Shown here piece after piece: positions 63,355-64,000 of a DNA stretch of 64,000 nucleotides (position 1 is its first letter; each line of letters starts with the position of its first letter). The notes beneath the pieces are model-generated. The model was not told the origin of the DNA, searched no databases, and saw only the letters and a list, made by a program, of their open reading frames with translations. A program made the translations under genes and the position numbers. Location: NCBI GenBank assembly GCA_033026295.1, contig CM065183.1, positions 13,184,657 through 13,248,656 on the forward strand, written 5' to 3'. Source of the DNA: Channa striata (lineage: Eukaryota; Chordata; Actinopteri; Anabantiformes; Channidae).

Positions 63355-64000
63355 GATCTAAGATGGCAGTCTCGGCACTCTTTAGTACCCTCTGCTTTTT
63401 TGGTGCTTTTGTTGTATGTTATGCAGCCCCTCGCGGCCACACGGATAACCTACTCTAGAAAGGCACTCCTGAACTTACAAAAGACATCTCTTGGAACCTC
63501 TTCTACGTTTTTTGACAATTTTTGTTCAGATTCTTCTCGGGGGCGCAGCTCTCTATCAGATCTACAGAAGGCGCAGACGAGGGAAGACTGAAATAGATCT
63601 GCCGCCGTGTGCTTAATTGAAACCTGGCTCAGTAAGAACATCCCGGATAGCGCTCTACACCTGCTCAGCTTCCAACTGCTCCGTCCGGTCCGTGTCAGGG
63701 GCTTTCCCGGGAAAACACGGGGAGGCAAAACCTGCTTTTATATTAACGAGGCTGGTGTAGAGATGTCACAGTGTTAAAGAAGTTCTGCAGTCCCCACTTA
63801 GAGTGTTTTTTTTATCAACTGCTGTCCATTTTATTCACCGCAGGAGTTTGCCTCGTTCGTTGTTTATATGTTGTAACATATTTACTGTCTTAATGTATGT
63901 GATAATTCTTGTAAATAATTGTAACTAGAGAGTACCAAGAGTCAGAGGAAGGCCGAATTCAATTCCTTGCTTGTCTTGTACAAACTTGGCGAATAAAGTT
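63355..64000 (+). mobile_element. LINE fragment, endonuclease start joined to 3' tail
   Basis: Plus-strand translation near 63600-63770 gives an endonuclease N-terminus of a CR1/L2-like fish LINE (CLIETWLSKNIPDSALHL, then FPGKTRGGKTCFYINE with changes), preceded by leader sequence from about 63355. Past about 63860 it jumps to a 3'-tail-like segment (gagtaccaagagtcagagga to aataaag) that reaches the window edge. It lies in the intron 5' of the first visible ZMYM exon, in the opposite orientation to the gene. Confidence 0.6.

Overview
The window is a piece of a ray-finned fish genome, most likely a teleost. The genes have vertebrate-type split structures with GT-AG introns. The encoded proteins are vertebrate calmodulin, NRDE2, beta-tubulin and a ZMYM zinc-finger protein, and the interspersed repeats are families typical of fish (an RTE/BovB-like LINE, Tc1-like elements, SINE pieces). 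I rebuilt gene models by hand from splice sites and reading phases.

Layout, left to right. (1) 1-8.2 kb, minus strand: a complete calmodulin gene (calm1-like) in six coding exons, with an ATG-only first exon beside a CpG-rich promoter; a frame-broken coiled-coil ORF lies in its 6-kb first intron. (2) 9.2-9.6 kb, plus strand: a CpG-rich, CCAAT-containing promoter-like block with a possible unrecognised first exon. (3) 10.3-18.4 kb, minus strand: a complete 19-exon nrde2 gene with a perfect CRE just upstream of the ATG. As I recall the human map, CALM1 and NRDE2 are also neighbours, which supports the calm1 assignment. (4) 18.9-45.7 kb, plus strand: a tandem beta-tubulin array of two intact genes, one gene with two single-base deletions, and a collapsed relic of a further unit. 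The array is broken up by LINE and Tc1 remnants, a lone ppp2r3c-like last exon and a duplicated piece of the nrde2 5' region. (5) 45.7-50.5 kb: repeat-rich spacer. (6) 50.5-63.1 kb, minus strand: 25 exons of a ZMYM2/3/4-family gene whose 5' end lies beyond the window, including one phase-symmetric exon with a piggyBac-type Cys/His finger. A LINE remnant fills the last 640 bases.

Most unusual points: each tubulin gene has three introns beyond the usual vertebrate three, all at AG|G sites; the copies are mosaics, as expected from unequal exchange or gene conversion; the array carries fossils of its own duplication (a tubulin last-exon relic, an nrde2 fragment, a co-duplicated LINE tail); and the ZMYM gene appears to have captured a transposase-type zinc finger as an in-frame cassette exon. 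Calmodulin (calcium sensor), beta-tubulin (microtubule subunit), NRDE2 (nuclear RNA surveillance) and ZMYM (chromatin cofactor) are unrelated housekeeping genes and do not form an operon-like system.
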